Below are positions 23,080-23,498 of a stretch of 23,498 bases of DNA, in pieces. The translations under genes and the position numbers were made by a program. Position 1 is the stretch's first letter. The number at the start of each line of letters is the position of its first letter. The stretch covers positions 1 to 23,498 of the forward strand of contig CAZCFQ010000021.1 in assembly GCA_964497955.1 (NCBI GenBank). The letters are read 5' to 3'. The notes beneath the pieces are model-generated. The model had not been told where the DNA came from. It did no database searches and was given only the letters and a program-made list of their open reading frames with translations. Source of the DNA: PWPR01 sp964497955. Its GTDB lineage: Bacteria > Bacillota > UBA994 > PWPR01.

Positions 23080-23498
23080 TTGAAAATAAAATTTGGCACT
23101 GATGGTTGGAGAGGTATTATAGCTAAAGACTTTACATTTGATAATGTTACTTTAGTTACTAAAGCAATAGCGAATTATTTACATAAAGTACAGAGAGATA
23201 AAAAAATAATTATAGGATATGATAATAGGTTTTTATCTGATGAGTTTGCTTTTTGTGCAGCAAAAGTTCTAGTTGAAGAAGGTATAAGGGTATATATGGT
23301 AAAATCAGCTACTCCTACACCTGTGATAGCATATACAGTAAAAGATCTAGAAGCTGACGGAGCGATTATGATTACAGCAAGTCATAATCCACCAGAACAT
23401 AATGGTCTTAAATTCATACCCCATTATGCAGGACCAGCTTTACCAGAAATAACTGATCAAATAGTAAACGAACTTAACTCAATTACACAAGAGAGTAA
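23080..23498 (+). CDS. Phosphoglucomutase/phosphomannomutase family protein, 3' truncated by window
   Basis: The first 139 residues of an alpha-D-phosphohexomutase. A TTG start at 23080 is read because GAAAGGAG lies 7 nt upstream and the product begins at once with the family's KFGTDGWRGII. The catalytic phosphoserine loop TASHNPPEHNGLK is present near residue 110, after SATPTPVIAYTV. The enzyme interconverts hexose 1- and 6-phosphates through a bisphosphate intermediate. The sugar specificity loops lie beyond the window. The FNR-type regulator is transcribed divergently. The frame is open to the right edge. Confidence 0.88.
   Translation, partial: MKIKFGTDGWRGIIAKDFTFDNVTLVTKAIANYLHKVQRDKKIIIGYDNRFLSDEFAFCAAKVLVEEGIRVYMVKSATPTPVIAYTVKDLEADGAIMITASHNPPEHNGLKFIPHYAGPALPEITDQIVNELNSITQES

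Noticed and set aside
1..23498. CRISPR array, insertion sequence, tRNA or rRNA
   Set aside because: No regularly spaced repeats, transposase, cloverleaf or rRNA-like sequence was found while reading both strands.

Overview
The window is strongly AT-rich DNA with Gram-positive style gene starts (AGGAGG-like ribosome binding sites, several GTG/TTG starts), compact operons and U-tailed intrinsic terminators. Lipoprotein signal peptides, an Mrp-type cation/proton antiporter, a Cat1-type CoA-transferase and an FNR-type oxygen sensor point to an anaerobic Clostridia-like Firmicute, possibly from a saline or alkaline habitat. The organism is inferred from gene content and was not matched to any reference. 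No rRNA, tRNA, insertion sequence or CRISPR array was seen.

Layout. 1-794: 3' part of a TDT-family (TehA-like) transporter. 977-2540: Imm-5-like putative immunity protein and a DUF6544 membrane protein, ending at a terminator shared with the convergent gene 2552-3118 (permuted NlpC/P60-like fold). 3119-3525: a 400-bp intergenic stretch ending in a structured leader with a U-tailed hairpin. 3526-11654: Mrp locus. A large NuoL/MrpA-like subunit stands alone behind its own leader and terminator. A second unit follows with its own promoter: mrpE, F, G, MbhD-like, MbhE-like, mrpB, C, D and a close paralogue of the large subunit. The E-F-G-MbhD-MbhE-B-C-D order is that of the membrane arm of archaeal Mbh hydrogenases, but no catalytic subunit is present. 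11687-13734 (minus): Cat1-like CoA-transferase and an OsmC-family protein. 13873-14574: membrane-anchored polysaccharide deacetylase.

14600-18858 is the most unusual block. An extended -10 promoter drives a ~180-nt leader with aptamer-like folds, a long antiterminator and a competing perfect terminator. Downstream are an FMN-binding (RnfG-type) protein, a four-module lipoprotein with sulfite-oxidase-like modules, a lipoprotein joining similar N-terminal modules to an alkaline-phosphatase/NPP-type phosphodiesterase, and a one-module lipoprotein. All four products appear to act outside the membrane. The leader has features I associate with molybdenum/tungsten-cofactor riboswitches, which would fit the downstream folds; the class is unproven.

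18925-19800 is a degenerate CPBP-like membrane protein. 19849-22920 (minus) is an oxygen/nitrosative-stress island: an FNR-type regulator with four cysteines, a TTGAT-N4-ATCAC site, the Fe-S repair gene ric broken by one nonsense codon and two compensating frameshifts, a DUF438-hemerythrin-PAS protein and a YbaN protein. From 23080 a phosphohexomutase gene runs off the right edge.
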